64,000 bases of DNA from Aquibacillus koreensis (GTDB lineage: Bacteria; Bacillota; Bacilli; Bacillales; Amphibacillaceae), in NCBI RefSeq assembly GCF_025154055.1, contig NZ_JAOALK010000063.1, forward strand, positions 124,001 to 188,000, written 5' to 3'. Position numbers and translations under genes: made by a program. Of this stretch, positions 35,951-44,924 are shown piece by piece (within the stretch, counting starts at the first letter, position 1; the number at the start of each line of letters is the position of its first letter). The notes below the pieces were generated by a model. That model was not told where the DNA came from and made no database searches. It was given only the letters and a program-made list of their open reading frames with translations.

Positions 35951-36011
35951 AATTGCTGTAATGTAGTTGACACAAACTTTATGTCAACAACGACATTAAT
36001 CAACAGCAATT
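35951..36011. repeat. Nested 61-bp imperfect palindrome upstream of ywiB
   Basis: Three nested arm pairs share one centre: AATTGCTG/CAGCAATT (outer), ATGT/ACAT, and GTTGACA/TGTCAAC (inner). There is no T-run, so terminator function is doubtful. It lies 135 bp before ywiB-argS. It could be an operator, a processed hairpin or an eroded mobile repeat. The remaining sequence up to 36145 shows nothing else. Confidence 0.6.
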
Positions 36012-36145
36012 TTCACAAAAAGAGCCATTAAGATGTTTGATTCGGTGTGATAAAAGCAACAATAAAAAGATATACCGCAAAACTTGTATTTTTACGTATT
36101 CGTTTTTATACTTAGTTTCATATCCCGTTTGTAAAGGATGGAAAA

Positions 36146-36583
36146 ATGGAGACCAAAAAAACCCCAGTTAAAATAAAGATGACAACGGAAATTAGAGAAT
36201 TAGGACAAAAAGATGTCAACGTTTTGGAAGAAGAGGGCATGTTATTGGAAAAGGGAAAAACGACGGTTTTGACCTTTGTCGAGCATCAAGAGGAAGACGA
36301 TGATGTGAACGCAATGATCACCATATATCCAGAAAAGGTGAGCGTGAAACGAACCGGACCGATGGACATGTTTCAACAATTCCGAAAGAAACAAGTGACT
36401 GAAAATGTATATCGACATGCATATGGTACAATTCATATGGAGACACATACAGACCAGATTACATATCAAAAACCTGAAAACGGAAGTACAGGAAAATTAT
36501 TTATTAGCTATACAACAAAGTTAAATGGTGAAGGGGAAAGAAGGCACCGCTTAACGATAACGATGAAGGAGGTTACCCCATGA
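36146..36583 (+). CDS. ywiB: YwiB/DUF1934 beta-barrel protein
   Basis: Cytoplasmic protein of 145 aa in the DUF1934 family (calycin-like beta barrel), function unknown. It has the alternating beta pattern typical of the family, with [21 protein letters not shown] at the start and [26 protein letters not shown] at the end. AAAGGATGG precedes the ATG. Its stop overlaps the argS start (ATGA), so the two are translationally coupled, as in B. subtilis. Confidence 0.92.
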   Translation: METKKTPVKIKMTTEIRELGQKDVNVLEEEGMLLEKGKTTVLTFVEHQEEDDDVNAMITIYPEKVSVKRTGPMDMFQQFRKKQVTENVYRHAYGTIHMETHTDQITYQKPENGSTGKLFISYTTKLNGEGERRHRLTITMKEVTP

Positions 36584-38247
36584 ACGTCATGCAACAAATG
36601 CAAGAAACGTTAAAGGAAGAAATCAAGCAAGCCGTAGTAAAGGCGGAGCTTGCTTCAGAAGCAGAATTACCAGCTATTATTTTAGAGCAACCAAAGGATA
36701 AAACGCACGGTGATTATGCAACCAATATCGCAATGCAACTAGCGAGAATTGCAAAAAAAGCACCAAAACAAATTGCAGAAGAGATTATTAACCACTTTGA
36801 TCAAACAAAAGCGTCCATTAACAAAGTAGAGATTGCAGGACCTGGTTTTATAAACTTTTATATGAACAACCAATATTTAGCCGACTTGGTTCCAACGATC
36901 TTAGAGCAAGGTGATGCTTACGGCTCATCTGATACCGGGAAAGGTCACAAGATCCAAATTGAGTTTGTATCAGCTAACCCAACAGGTGACCTACACCTAG
37001 GTCATGCGCGTGGTGCGTCGGTAGGGGATTCTCTTTGTAACATTTTAGCAAAAGCAGGCTATGATGTTTCTAGAGAATACTACATCAACGATGCCGGAAA
37101 TCAGATTGCTAACCTAGCGACATCTGTAGAAGCTCGTTACATGCAAGCGTTGGGCAAAGACTGGGACATGCCTGAGGATGGTTATCACGGGAAAGATATC
37201 ATCAATCTTGGAGAAGCATTAGCAAAAGAATACGGGGATAAATATGTAAATCAGTCTGAAGAAGACCGTTTAGCATTTTTCCGTGAATATGGACTAAAGT
37301 ATGAGTTAGATAAATTGGCAAACGATTTAACCCAATTCCGAGTGGAGTTTGACCACTGGTTCTCAGAAACTTCTTTATATGATGATGGAAAAATCCAACC
37401 GGCACTTGATGTTATTAAAGAAAAAGGCTACATCTATGAACAAGACGGTGCAACATGGTTCCGTACCACTGATTTTGGTGACGATAAGGATCGTGTACTT
37501 ATTAAGAATGATGGCACATACACGTACTTAACACCAGATATTGCATATCATAAGAACAAGCTCGACCGTGGTTTTGAAACATTAATCAATATTTGGGGCG
37601 CAGACCACCACGGCTACATTCCGAGAATGCGCGCTGCCATTCAAGCATTGGGCTATGATGCCAAAACGTTAGAGGTAGAGATCATCCAAATGGTGAACCT
37701 ATTCCAAAACGGTGAAAAAGTGAAAATGAGTAAACGTACCGGTAAAGCAGTTACGTTACGTGAACTGATGGAAGAGGTTGGCATTGATGCGATGCGTTAT
37801 TTCTTCGTGATGCGCTCGGCTGATTCACATCTAGATTTTGATATGGATTTAGCTCGTTCACAATCAAACGAAAATCCTGTTTTTTACGTACAATATGCAC
37901 ACGCGCGTATTTGTACAATGTTAAAACAGGCAGAAGAAAAAGGTTTAGCAGCAGATGACTTCGACGTGTCCTTGCTTACTGCGGAAAAAGAAGAAGAATT
38001 ATTAAAGCGTCTCGGTGAATTTGCTCAAGTCGTAGCAGATGCTGCGGAAAATCGCACACCACACCGCGTCACACAATATATCTTTGATCTTGCATCTACT
38101 CTGCATAGCTTCTACAATGCAGAAAAAGTACTAGATCCAGAAAATCCAGAGTTAACAAAAGCACGCCTAGCTTTAATGAAAGCCGTACGCATTACGATCG
38201 CAAACGGCCTACAATTAATCGGCGTACACGCACCAGAAAGTATGTAA
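36580..38247 (+). CDS. argS: Arginyl-tRNA synthetase
   Basis: Class I aminoacyl-tRNA synthetase, 555 aa. The HIGH-type motif is HLGHARG (about residue 132) and KMSKR is present in [17 protein letters not shown]. The N-terminal tRNA-binding domain and the C-terminal DALR anticodon-binding domain ([17 protein letters not shown] onward) are complete. GAAGGAGG precedes the ATG, which overlaps ywiB. I see no T-box in this operon. A strong terminator follows. Confidence 0.98.
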   Translation: MNVMQQMQETLKEEIKQAVVKAELASEAELPAIILEQPKDKTHGDYATNIAMQLARIAKKAPKQIAEEIINHFDQTKASINKVEIAGPGFINFYMNNQYLADLVPTILEQGDAYGSSDTGKGHKIQIEFVSANPTGDLHLGHARGASVGDSLCNILAKAGYDVSREYYINDAGNQIANLATSVEARYMQALGKDWDMPEDGYHGKDIINLGEALAKEYGDKYVNQSEEDRLAFFREYGLKYELDKLANDLTQFRVEFDHWFSETSLYDDGKIQPALDVIKEKGYIYEQDGATWFRTTDFGDDKDRVLIKNDGTYTYLTPDIAYHKNKLDRGFETLINIWGADHHGYIPRMRAAIQALGYDAKTLEVEIIQMVNLFQNGEKVKMSKRTGKAVTLRELMEEVGIDAMRYFFVMRSADSHLDFDMDLARSQSNENPVFYVQYAHARICTMLKQAEEKGLAADDFDVSLLTAEKEEELLKRLGEFAQVVADAAENRTPHRVTQYIFDLASTLHSFYNAEKVLDPENPELTKARLALMKAVRITIANGLQLIGVHAPESM

Positions 38248-38253
38248 CAGCTA

Positions 38254-38296
38254 AAGCGTCCTTGATGATTCGGTCATCAGGGGCGCTTTTTTTTGT
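38254..38296 (+). terminator. Terminator of ywiB-argS
   Basis: AAGCGTCC and GGCGCTT arms with inner GATGA/TCATC, then eight T. Confidence 0.9.
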
Positions 38297-38298
38297 TA

Positions 38299-38420
38299 GT
38301 TACTGAATTAGCTGTCGAGTTCACTGAATTAGCATGAAAGTTACTGAATTAGCTGTCGAGTTCACTGAATTAACGCAAAAAGTAACCGAATACGGTGTCG
38401 GGTTCACTGGATTACCTACA
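38299..38420. repeat. Tandem repeat GTTACTGAATTA, period 20-21 bp
   Basis: ACTGAAT-type cores begin at 38302, 38323, 38343, 38364, 38385 and 38406, steps of 21, 20, 21, 21 and 21 bp. Alternate units are near-identical, giving a 41-bp superperiod. The core is the reverse complement of the repeat at 57.8 kb. Confidence 0.9.
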
Positions 38421-38542
38421 CCGCTGGGGCAGAGGCACAGACCTCCTACCCCAACTTTTCTCGCTCTTGCCAAAAAAATACTTTACTCTCGCAATTTACC
38501 AATGGTATGATATTCTCTAAAAACTACAGAGGGGGATCTCGC

Positions 38543-39334
38543 GTGATTAGACAATTAACAAAGGCAGATGATGAAATTTGCCAACAACTAATCCAGCAAC
38601 AACCGGCGGAAAATTTATTTATTATTGGAGATATAGAAGCTTACGGTTATGAACAGGACTTTCAAAAAATCTGGGGAGATTTTGATGATGAAGGGCAGCT
38701 AAGAGCGGTTCTTCTAAAGTATGAGAAAAATTTTCTGCCATACGCGAATAGTGCGTTCGATGCAGTGGGTTTTGCTAAGATCATTAACCAAGACGATAAC
38801 GGAAAAATGTTATCAGGACTAAAACACGTAACAGAGCAACTAGAGCCTTTTATAGACAGAAGAATAGCAAACAAAAAAGAGCTCTACTATGCCAAATGCA
38901 CCGATGATGCTGCGATACAACCTGTTACTGATTTAGAAATCAAGCTAGTAACAGTAGAGGATCTTCCGAGGTTGAAACAGCTATTAACAAGCATTCCAGA
39001 GTTTGAAAACATTCAGTTTGAAATAGAAACGAAGAAAAGAAATATGGAAAAAGGTGTGACTAGAGCCTATTATGTTGAGGAAGACGGGGAAATGGTCTCC
39101 ACAGCAGCTACAACCGCAGAAAATAGTAAGTCTGCCATGATCGTTGGTGTAGGCACGGATAAAGACTACAAAAAAAGAGGCTATGCAACGAAGTGTGTCA
39201 GTAAACTTTGTCAGGATGTGTTAGCGGAAGGAAAAGAACTGTGCTTATTTTATGATAATCCAGATGCAGGGAAAATATATAAGCGGATCGGATTTAGAGA
39301 TATCGGCTTTTGGACGATGTATTACTTGGATTAA
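38543..39334 (+). CDS. GNAT-family N-acetyltransferase
   Basis: Acetyl-CoA-dependent acetyltransferase of about 263 aa with an N-terminal domain unlike the GNAT core (about 1-135) and a C-terminal GNAT domain. The acetyl-CoA loop is VGVGTDKDYKKRGYATKCVS, and the C-terminal beta-bulge is YKRIGFRDIGFWTMYYL. The substrate is unknown. The GTG at 38543 has GAGGGGG upstream; the ATG at 38507 lies before that Shine-Dalgarno. Monocistronic. Confidence 0.87.
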   Translation: MIRQLTKADDEICQQLIQQQPAENLFIIGDIEAYGYEQDFQKIWGDFDDEGQLRAVLLKYEKNFLPYANSAFDAVGFAKIINQDDNGKMLSGLKHVTEQLEPFIDRRIANKKELYYAKCTDDAAIQPVTDLEIKLVTVEDLPRLKQLLTSIPEFENIQFEIETKKRNMEKGVTRAYYVEEDGEMVSTAATTAENSKSAMIVGVGTDKDYKKRGYATKCVSKLCQDVLAEGKELCLFYDNPDAGKIYKRIGFRDIGFWTMYYLD

Positions 39335-39367
39335 GTGTGATTAAGTCCTTAACTTGCCAGATAAAAC

Positions 39368-39400
39368 AAGCCCCTTCCAACAAAAACAGAAGGGGCTTCC
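39368..39400 (-). terminator. Terminator of the XapX gene
   Basis: AAGCCCCTTC / GAAGGGGCTT arms, with GTTTTATC following on the minus strand. Confidence 0.8.
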
Positions 39401-39406
39401 ACTCCG

Positions 39407-39583
39407 CTAAAACATATCCTTTAACATTGGTACAACCCAATGAAAAAGCTTGAAACCCAAATAAACACCGACAATTCCCATTACACCAGCAAGTGCAGGG
39501 GGAGCTGGGATTGGTAATTTTAGCAAAGCAAATAAAAAACCAACAATCGTACCCGTAATGAGTGCAAGTATTACTTCTGTCAT
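39407..39583 (-). CDS. XapX-domain (DUF1427) small membrane protein
   Basis: A two-span protein of 58 aa. The XapX signature is clear: TGTIVGFLFALLKLPIPAPP followed by ALAGVMGIVGVYLGF. The family is named from E. coli XapX, next to xapAB; its function is unknown. AAAGGAGG lies 8 nt before the ATG. It follows the cardiolipin synthase gene after 14 bp on the same strand, so the two are probably cotranscribed. Confidence 0.88.
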   Translation of the reverse strand: MTEVILALITGTIVGFLFALLKLPIPAPPALAGVMGIVGVYLGFKLFHWVVPMLKDMF

Positions 39584-39597
39584 GCAAAAACCCTCCT

Positions 39598-40800
39598 TTA
39601 TAACAAAGGTCTAACACAATAAGCAATCCAAGCCGAAATCTTTGTTTTCAACGGTTGCTTATTGATCCAATCATGTGTCATCGAATTACTGGATTTTAAA
39701 TCATGAAAATAAGCTTGTCTAATATGACTGATAAAATCCGGATCGCTATCAATCGTAGTATTTATTTCTTTGTTTAAAAAAATGCTACGCATATCAAAGT
39801 TTGCTGTTCCAATATCGCAAAACGATTCGTCAATAATCATAATTTTTGCGTGATAAAACCCATCTGTATATAAGTGGAGATTTGCTCCACAATCCAATAA
39901 TTTTTTGTAATAGGGAAAGGCAGCTGGTTTAACTAGTGGGTGATCTGCTTTAATAGGAACAAGAATATGAAGCTCAACCCCTCGTTCTCTTGCATTAACT
40001 AATGCTTGAAAAACTTTTTTACTCGGGATAAAGTAGGGCGTCCCTATTAATATTTCATGTGTAGCTTGATTAATCCACGAAAGGAATATTTCTTCTAACT
40101 GCCCAGACTCTGTTACAACAAGTTCAATCGTTTTATCCTTACCACTGGAGGACTTAGAAATAATCTTCTTGTTGAATTGCTCTTCTTTGGTAGCATCATT
40201 CCAATCATACTGGTAGACCCTAGCGATATTTCCTACCACTTCACCAGTCATCCGTAAATGATAGTCCCTCCATTTTCCAAATCTCAGGTCATTGCCCATA
40301 TACTCTGTTCCAACATTAAAGCCACCGACATAGGCAATCTCGTCATCAATAATCGTGATTTTTCTATGATTTCGTCTGTTCAATCGGTAAAAAAAATAAG
40401 GGACTGCTGGTCGGTCGCTAAATACAAATTGAACACCGCTAGCTTCTAACTCTTTAACGATGTCTTTATTCATCGAAAAACTTCCGACATAATCGGCAAC
40501 TAAACGTACCTTCACCCCATCTAAAGCTTTTTGTTCGAGGTAATGGTACAACTCTCTACTAATGCTATCGTCTCGAATGATGAAAAACATCATATCTATG
40601 CTTTTCTTTGCCTGTTTTATATCCTCAAAAAGAGAAGAAAATAGAGCGTCACCATTCGTGAATAAATCTCTGTCCGCTTGATTTTTCCCGAAGTCAAACA
40701 CAGGAGCTTTCTTTTGATATGCTCGTTTTCCGAGTTCATAATCAATCAGTAGCAAAACGACAAAAACAATAACCGCGATAAGTAATCCAAGCAATATCAA
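39598..40800 (-). CDS. ywjE: Cardiolipin synthase, YwjE-like
   Basis: Phospholipase D superfamily transferase that condenses two phosphatidylglycerols to cardiolipin at the membrane. The protein is 400 aa. One N-terminal membrane span (about 1-20) is followed by two HKD motifs: NHRKITIIDDEIAYVGG and YHAKIMIIDESFCDIGT. Most family members have two N-terminal spans; the single span fits the shorter ywjE type. The TTG start has AAAGGGG 7 nt upstream. It is divergent from fadF as in B. subtilis. Confidence 0.92.
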   Translation of the reverse strand: MILLGLLIAVIVFVVLLLIDYELGKRAYQKKAPVFDFGKNQADRDLFTNGDALFSSLFEDIKQAKKSIDMMFFIIRDDSISRELYHYLEQKALDGVKVRLVADYVGSFSMNKDIVKELEASGVQFVFSDRPAVPYFFYRLNRRNHRKITIIDDEIAYVGGFNVGTEYMGNDLRFGKWRDYHLRMTGEVVGNIARVYQYDWNDATKEEQFNKKIISKSSSGKDKTIELVVTESGQLEEIFLSWINQATHEILIGTPYFIPSKKVFQALVNARERGVELHILVPIKADHPLVKPAAFPYYKKLLDCGANLHLYTDGFYHAKIMIIDESFCDIGTANFDMRSIFLNKEINTTIDSDPDFISHIRQAYFHDLKSSNSMTHDWINKQPLKTKISAWIAYCVRPLL

Positions 40801-40874
40801 GTCTATTCCCCTTTCTTTGCTCGTATACTATTCCCACAGGGTAAAGAAATAATGTGGAATAGGAAGAAAAATAT

Positions 40875-40892
40875 TGACTGAATGTTCATTCA
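40875..40892 (+). promoter_or_regulatory. FadR-like operator over the fadF promoter
   Basis: TGACTGAATGTTCATTCA matches 16 of 18 positions of the Bacillus FadR box TGAATGAMTANTCATTCA as I recall it. It overlaps a -35 (TTGACT, 40874-40879), with TACAGT or TATACA as -10. Bacillus FadR represses beta-oxidation genes and is released by long-chain acyl-CoA. This fits the downstream fadF. Confidence 0.65.
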
Positions 40893-40947
40893 TATTTTAC
40901 AGTATACATAAGAGAGGGGTAACAAACATTTTGTGAGGGGGAGAAAG

Positions 40948-43086
40948 ATGGACGAAAGGTTATGGATTAACGGTATCTTGTTTCTATTGGTCACGGTCTA
41001 TGCGGTTTACTTATTTGTGCGTGTCATTCTAACGCGTATAGCATATATTAAACTGGGCAAAAAAGAATCCTATGATCAGCAATTAAAAGAGCGCATCAAC
41101 CGGGTAATCGTCAATGTGTTTGGGCAGAAGAAACTGTTAAAGGACAAAAAATCTGGAATCATCCACGTAATGATGTTCTACGGATTTTTATTAGTTCAAT
41201 TTGGTGCCATTGATTTTATCTACAAAGGTCTCGTTCCAGGGAATCATTTACCGCTCGGTGTACTTTATCCAGGCTTTACCTTTTTCCAAGAGCTTGTCAC
41301 GCTCATGATCCTAGTAGCGGTTGTATGGGCGTTTTACCGTCGTTATATTGAAAAGTTAGTCCGCTTAAAAAGAGGATTCAAAGCAGGTCTTGTCCTTATT
41401 TTTATCGGCACGTTAATGCTATCTGTCTTATTCGGGAATGGAATGGCAATGGTGTGGCATGGAGAGAGTGTAACGTGGACAGAACCAATTGCAAGCATAT
41501 TTGCAAGCGCTTTCTCGTTTCTGCCAACAACAATAGCCGCCTCCTTGTTCTTTGTATCCTGGTGGATTCACTTACTCGCTTTACTTAGCTTCTTAGTCTA
41601 TGTACCTCAATCCAAACACGCACACTTAATTGCCGCACCAATCAATGTCTTTTTAAGTAGACAAACAAATCCAGGTAAACTAGAAAAAATTGATTTTGAA
41701 ATTGATGACGAGGAAACAACCGAGGACATCGCATTTGGGGTAGGAAAGATAGAAGATTTCAAGCAACTGCAAATGATTGATTTCTATGCTTGCGTCGAAT
41801 GTGGACGTTGTACAAACGTTTGTCCAGCAACCGGAACAGGAAAAATGCTATCTCCGATGGATTTAATTATAAAACTTCGTGATCACCTGACGATGACAGG
41901 CGCTTCGGTTACAGGCAAATCTCCATGGGTCCCGGCAACAGCTTTTGCACATACGGAAGGCAATCGTCTAGCAAAAATGGCTCAGGTTAATAAGACAACG
42001 AAGGAGGAAGCTGCTGCAACAGTCGAAGCTTTTGAACAATCTTCTCTTATTGGAGATGTTATTACCGAGGAAGAAATCTGGGCATGTACGACCTGTCGAA
42101 ACTGCGAAGACCAATGTCCAGTGTTGAATGAGCACGTCGACAAAATTATTGACCTGCGCCGTTACCTCGTTTTAACACAAGGTAAAATGGACCCAGATGC
42201 CCAACGTGCGATGCAAAATATCGAGCGCCAAGGCAATCCGTGGGGGCTTTCCAAGCGCGAAAGAGAAAACTGGAGAGACCAAGATCCAGACGTTTCGGTT
42301 CCTACAGTAAAAGAATTGAAGAAGCAAGGAGAGGATTTTGAGTATTTATTCTGGGTGAGCTCCATGGGGTCATACGATAGTCGTAGTCAAAAAATCGCGT
42401 TAGCTTTTGCTCGTTTAATGAACGAAGCTGGCATTAAATTTGCCATTCTAGGTAATAAAGAGGCAAACTCTGGCGATACCGCCCGCCGTTTAGGGAATGA
42501 ATTTATGTTCCAAGAGATTGCCGAGAAAAACATAAAGGAATTTACGAAACATGATGTAAAGAAGATCGTCACAATCGACCCACATGCGTACAACATATTC
42601 AAAAATGAATACCCTGATTTCGGATTTGAAGCAGAAGTCTATCACCATACGCAGCTGTTGTATGATTGGGTTTCTGAAGGATTAGTAAGGCCGACAATAG
42701 AGATTAACGAAACATTGACGTATCATGATTCCTGCTACCTCGGGAGATACAATGGGGTCTATGATCCACCACGTGAAATATTAAAAGCAATACCAGGAAT
42801 CAAGCTTGTCGAAATGGACCGAACGAGAGAAAACGGCATGTGCTGTGGCGCTGGCGGTGGTCTGATGTGGATGGAGGATAAAACAGGCAATCGGATTAAT
42901 GAAGCGCGGACGGAACAAGCAATGCGGGTGAATCCAACAATGATATCTAGTGCTTGCCCATTTTGCTTAACGATGCTAAGCGATGGTACAAAAGCAAAGC
43001 AAGTAGAAGATGAAATCGGCACAATGGATGTTGCGGAAATACTGGCATTGTCCGTCTGTGGTAAGCGGGAAGAACAAACCGCATAA
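40948..43086 (+). CDS. fadF: FadF: membrane iron-sulfur oxidoreductase linked to beta-oxidation
   Basis: Membrane-bound Fe-S protein thought to pass electrons from acyl-CoA dehydrogenase/ETF to the quinone pool. The protein is 712 aa: about six spans in residues 1-235 (nitrate reductase gamma-like), two 4Fe-4S motifs (CVECGRCTNVCP and CTTCRNCEDQCP), then two CCG domains (DSCYLGRYNGVYDPPREIL; MCCGAGGGLMWME and CPFC). In B. subtilis fadF precedes acdA and rpoE. Here acdA is absent and a small membrane gene and a P-loop gene lie before rpoE. The ATG at 40948 follows AGGGGGAG. Confidence 0.93.
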   Translation: MDERLWINGILFLLVTVYAVYLFVRVILTRIAYIKLGKKESYDQQLKERINRVIVNVFGQKKLLKDKKSGIIHVMMFYGFLLVQFGAIDFIYKGLVPGNHLPLGVLYPGFTFFQELVTLMILVAVVWAFYRRYIEKLVRLKRGFKAGLVLIFIGTLMLSVLFGNGMAMVWHGESVTWTEPIASIFASAFSFLPTTIAASLFFVSWWIHLLALLSFLVYVPQSKHAHLIAAPINVFLSRQTNPGKLEKIDFEIDDEETTEDIAFGVGKIEDFKQLQMIDFYACVECGRCTNVCPATGTGKMLSPMDLIIKLRDHLTMTGASVTGKSPWVPATAFAHTEGNRLAKMAQVNKTTKEEAAATVEAFEQSSLIGDVITEEEIWACTTCRNCEDQCPVLNEHVDKIIDLRRYLVLTQGKMDPDAQRAMQNIERQGNPWGLSKRERENWRDQDPDVSVPTVKELKKQGEDFEYLFWVSSMGSYDSRSQKIALAFARLMNEAGIKFAILGNKEANSGDTARRLGNEFMFQEIAEKNIKEFTKHDVKKIVTIDPHAYNIFKNEYPDFGFEAEVYHHTQLLYDWVSEGLVRPTIEINETLTYHDSCYLGRYNGVYDPPREILKAIPGIKLVEMDRTRENGMCCGAGGGLMWMEDKTGNRINEARTEQAMRVNPTMISSACPFCLTMLSDGTKAKQVEDEIGTMDVAEILALSVCGKREEQTA

Positions 43087-43102
43087 CCTGTATTGGAATT
43101 GG

Positions 43103-43130
43103 AAGGACGTAGAATTCTACGTCCTTTTTG
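43103..43130. terminator. Palindromic bidirectional terminator between fadF and the 58-aa gene
   Basis: A 24-bp perfect palindrome, half-site AAGGACGTAGAA, followed by TTTTTG. It overlaps the stop codon of the converging small gene. Confidence 0.88.
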
Positions 43131-43293
43131 TTTTTAGTAAAGAAACAATCCGATAGATAAAGAAAATAAATCCAGATAGCCCCAAGATCCCTACCGATAC
43201 GAGCCATTTCATTTCTTCAGCAAAAACCATTCCAATGATAAATAGTCCAAAGAATATACCGGCACAGATGACATTTAATATATTTGTTCTCAT
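43117..43293 (-). CDS. Small two-span membrane protein, 58 aa
   Basis: Product begins MRTNILNVICAGIFFGLFII, then EEMKW, a second span (SVGILGLSGFIFFIYRIV) and a basic tail KTKRT. AAAGGGAG precedes two adjacent in-frame ATGs (43296 and 43293). It converges with fadF and shares its terminator. No family recognised. Signals and topology support a real gene. Confidence 0.65.
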   Translation of the reverse strand: MRTNILNVICAGIFFGLFIIGMVFAEEMKWLVSVGILGLSGFIFFIYRIVSLLKTKRT

Positions 43294-43613
43294 CATACCA
43301 CTCCCTTTATTCTTATGTACGATTAGCTACTTTAAAAAGTTCTAGATTTTTAAAATGATATAGGATGGAAAAGTAGGATACGGACCGTTGCAAGCCGACT
43401 ACTAACTGTATGATGACATTGAGGCAATACATAATCAGAAGTATGCGTGCCCAACACTGGCATTAAGTTTGAAACTAGTCATTCATTACATCATAATCGA
43501 GCGTAAGGTTTAGTAAATGGTCACAGATAACATGTGCGTTTTGGGTAATAATACGTTAACATATAGGTAACGTACATAACCTATCTAGGAATATAAAAGT
43601 AGAGGTGTTAAGA
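43294..43613. other. Intergenic region with an imperfect 22-bp palindrome
   Basis: ATAGGT (43563-43568) and ACCTAT (43579-43584) flank a GTAC centre, about 30 bp before the P-loop gene. It is a possible operator. No other structure, and no promoter I can place with confidence. Confidence 0.35.
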
Positions 43614-44198
43614 TTGCAAAAATTAGTGTTTTTTGTTGGAGTAGCAGGAACAGGTAAAACAACGGTCGCAGAGAAAATTGCAGCACATAAACCGTGTGCA
43701 TTTTTAGATCGTGATACGGTTGGAGGCAGATTTGTAGAGAAATTTCTAGAAGTGAATGGCCTCGATACGGATGATCGTGACTCCGAATTTTATAAAGAGA
43801 ATCTTCGTGATTTAGAATATGATACTACGAAAGAAATTTGTATTGAAAACCTTCGTGTTGGACAAGATGTCTTCATGATTTCTCCATTCACTGCTGAGCT
43901 AAAAAACAAACAGTGGATTGATGAAGTAATCGAAGCTAGCGGTAAGACAAAGAGTGAAGTGGACGTGAAGGTTATCGTTGTTACACTAAGCGATATCGAA
44001 ACACAAAAAGACCGCATTGAAGACCGAGGGACAGTCCGTGACAAATGGAAGCTAGATAATTGGAGCTCTTACGAAACAAGAGTAGACTTCGTACCAACGA
44101 TCAACTGGGACATTCCAGAATCAAATATTAAAATTTTTGATAACTCAGGTGATTTAACGGAAGAAAAAGTGAATGATTTAATCAAGTTTATTGGCTAA
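43614..44198 (+). CDS. P-loop ATPase/kinase of unknown substrate
   Basis: Cytoplasmic AAA/zeta-toxin-like small kinase, about 194 aa. Walker A is GVAGTGKTT (residues 9-17); then FLDRDTVGGRF resembles the substrate-binding DxD of small-molecule kinases, and KDRIEDRGTVRDKWKLDNW may be a lid. The TTG at 43614 follows AGAGGTG; the GTG at 43605 is within it. It could be a nucleoside or sugar kinase. No antitoxin is adjacent, so a toxin role is unlikely. Confidence 0.78.
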   Translation: MQKLVFFVGVAGTGKTTVAEKIAAHKPCAFLDRDTVGGRFVEKFLEVNGLDTDDRDSEFYKENLRDLEYDTTKEICIENLRVGQDVFMISPFTAELKNKQWIDEVIEASGKTKSEVDVKVIVVTLSDIETQKDRIEDRGTVRDKWKLDNWSSYETRVDFVPTINWDIPESNIKIFDNSGDLTEEKVNDLIKFIG

Positions 44199-44227
44199 TT
44201 TAAGAATGCAGTCCGCGAGATATGTTG

Positions 44228-44271
44228 AAAAGGGTACGATTATGTTGCAATAGCATATCGTACCTTTTTTC
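44228..44271 (+). terminator. Terminator of the P-loop gene
   Basis: AAGGGTACGAT / ATCGTACCTTT arms with inner ATG/CAT, then a T-run. Confidence 0.85.
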
Positions 44272-44310
44272 AATAGGTTTTTCACTGACAGTAATAGGCT
44301 CTTGGGTCTA

Positions 44311-44590
44311 ATTGAAGTCAGTAATCAAGCTCATCACCGACTTCAAATGGCACACAGATTTACTTGAAGTCAGAGATCATACACTTCACTGACATCAAAC
44401 AGCACAAAGGTTTACTTGAAGTCAGTGATCATACACTTTACTGACATCAAACAGCACAAAGGTTTACTTGAAGTCAGAGATCATACACTTTACTGACATC
44501 AAACAGCACAAAGGTTTAAATGAAGTCAGAGATCAAGCACATCACCGACATCAAATGACAAACGGGTTTAAATGAAGTCAGTGATTGAGC
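44311..44590. repeat. Six-unit tandem repeat, exact 52-bp period, each unit a stem-loop
   Basis: GAAGTCA cores begin at 44314, 44366, 44418, 44470, 44522 and 44574, exactly 52 bp apart each time. Each unit starts TTGAAGTCAG and has CTGACATCAA about 25 bp on, pairing in 9 of 10 positions as a hairpin. Units 2-4 are nearly identical, and the outer units are diverged. The array lies between a terminator and the rpoE promoter region and has no coding frame. Confidence 0.95.
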
Positions 44591-44703
44591 TCGTCGAGAA
44601 GATGGGCTTACGACGCAGTTTATACAAATCCAGTCATACTCAACAAGTTCCAGACAACAACCCCAAAATAAAGACAAGGCACTCCACTCAACAATAAATT
44701 CAT

Positions 44704-44732
44704 TATGTGAAGCGTTTTAAATCATGTATAAT
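44704..44732 (+). promoter_or_regulatory. Possible rpoE promoter
   Basis: TATAAT at 44727-44732 with a weak -35 (TATGTG) 17 bp upstream; about 190 bp of leader precede rpoE. The rest of the leader shows nothing certain. Confidence 0.45.
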
Positions 44733-44924
44733 GGTGAAGGATAGAAGAGTAGCTATTATTGCTTTTTGATTTTTATAACAATATAATGTATGGTAGGTTT
44801 TGCAAATAATAACAACGTACATAAATAGACATACAAGTGGACCCGCGATTAGCTGCGTTGTAACGATTAAGGATAGTTACAGCGAGAGCCGATTTAAATA
44901 ACACATAGAGGGAGTGCAATAGCC

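Noticed and set aside
34500-36150. Prophage remnant around the AimR-like gene
   Set aside because: Neighbours on both sides are conserved chromosomal genes in their usual order; no phage structural, integrase or attachment sequences were seen.
43614-44198. Zeta-type toxin
   Set aside because: The P-loop and DxD resemble zeta toxins, but there is no antitoxin gene and the location is a stable housekeeping region; a small-molecule kinase is more likely.
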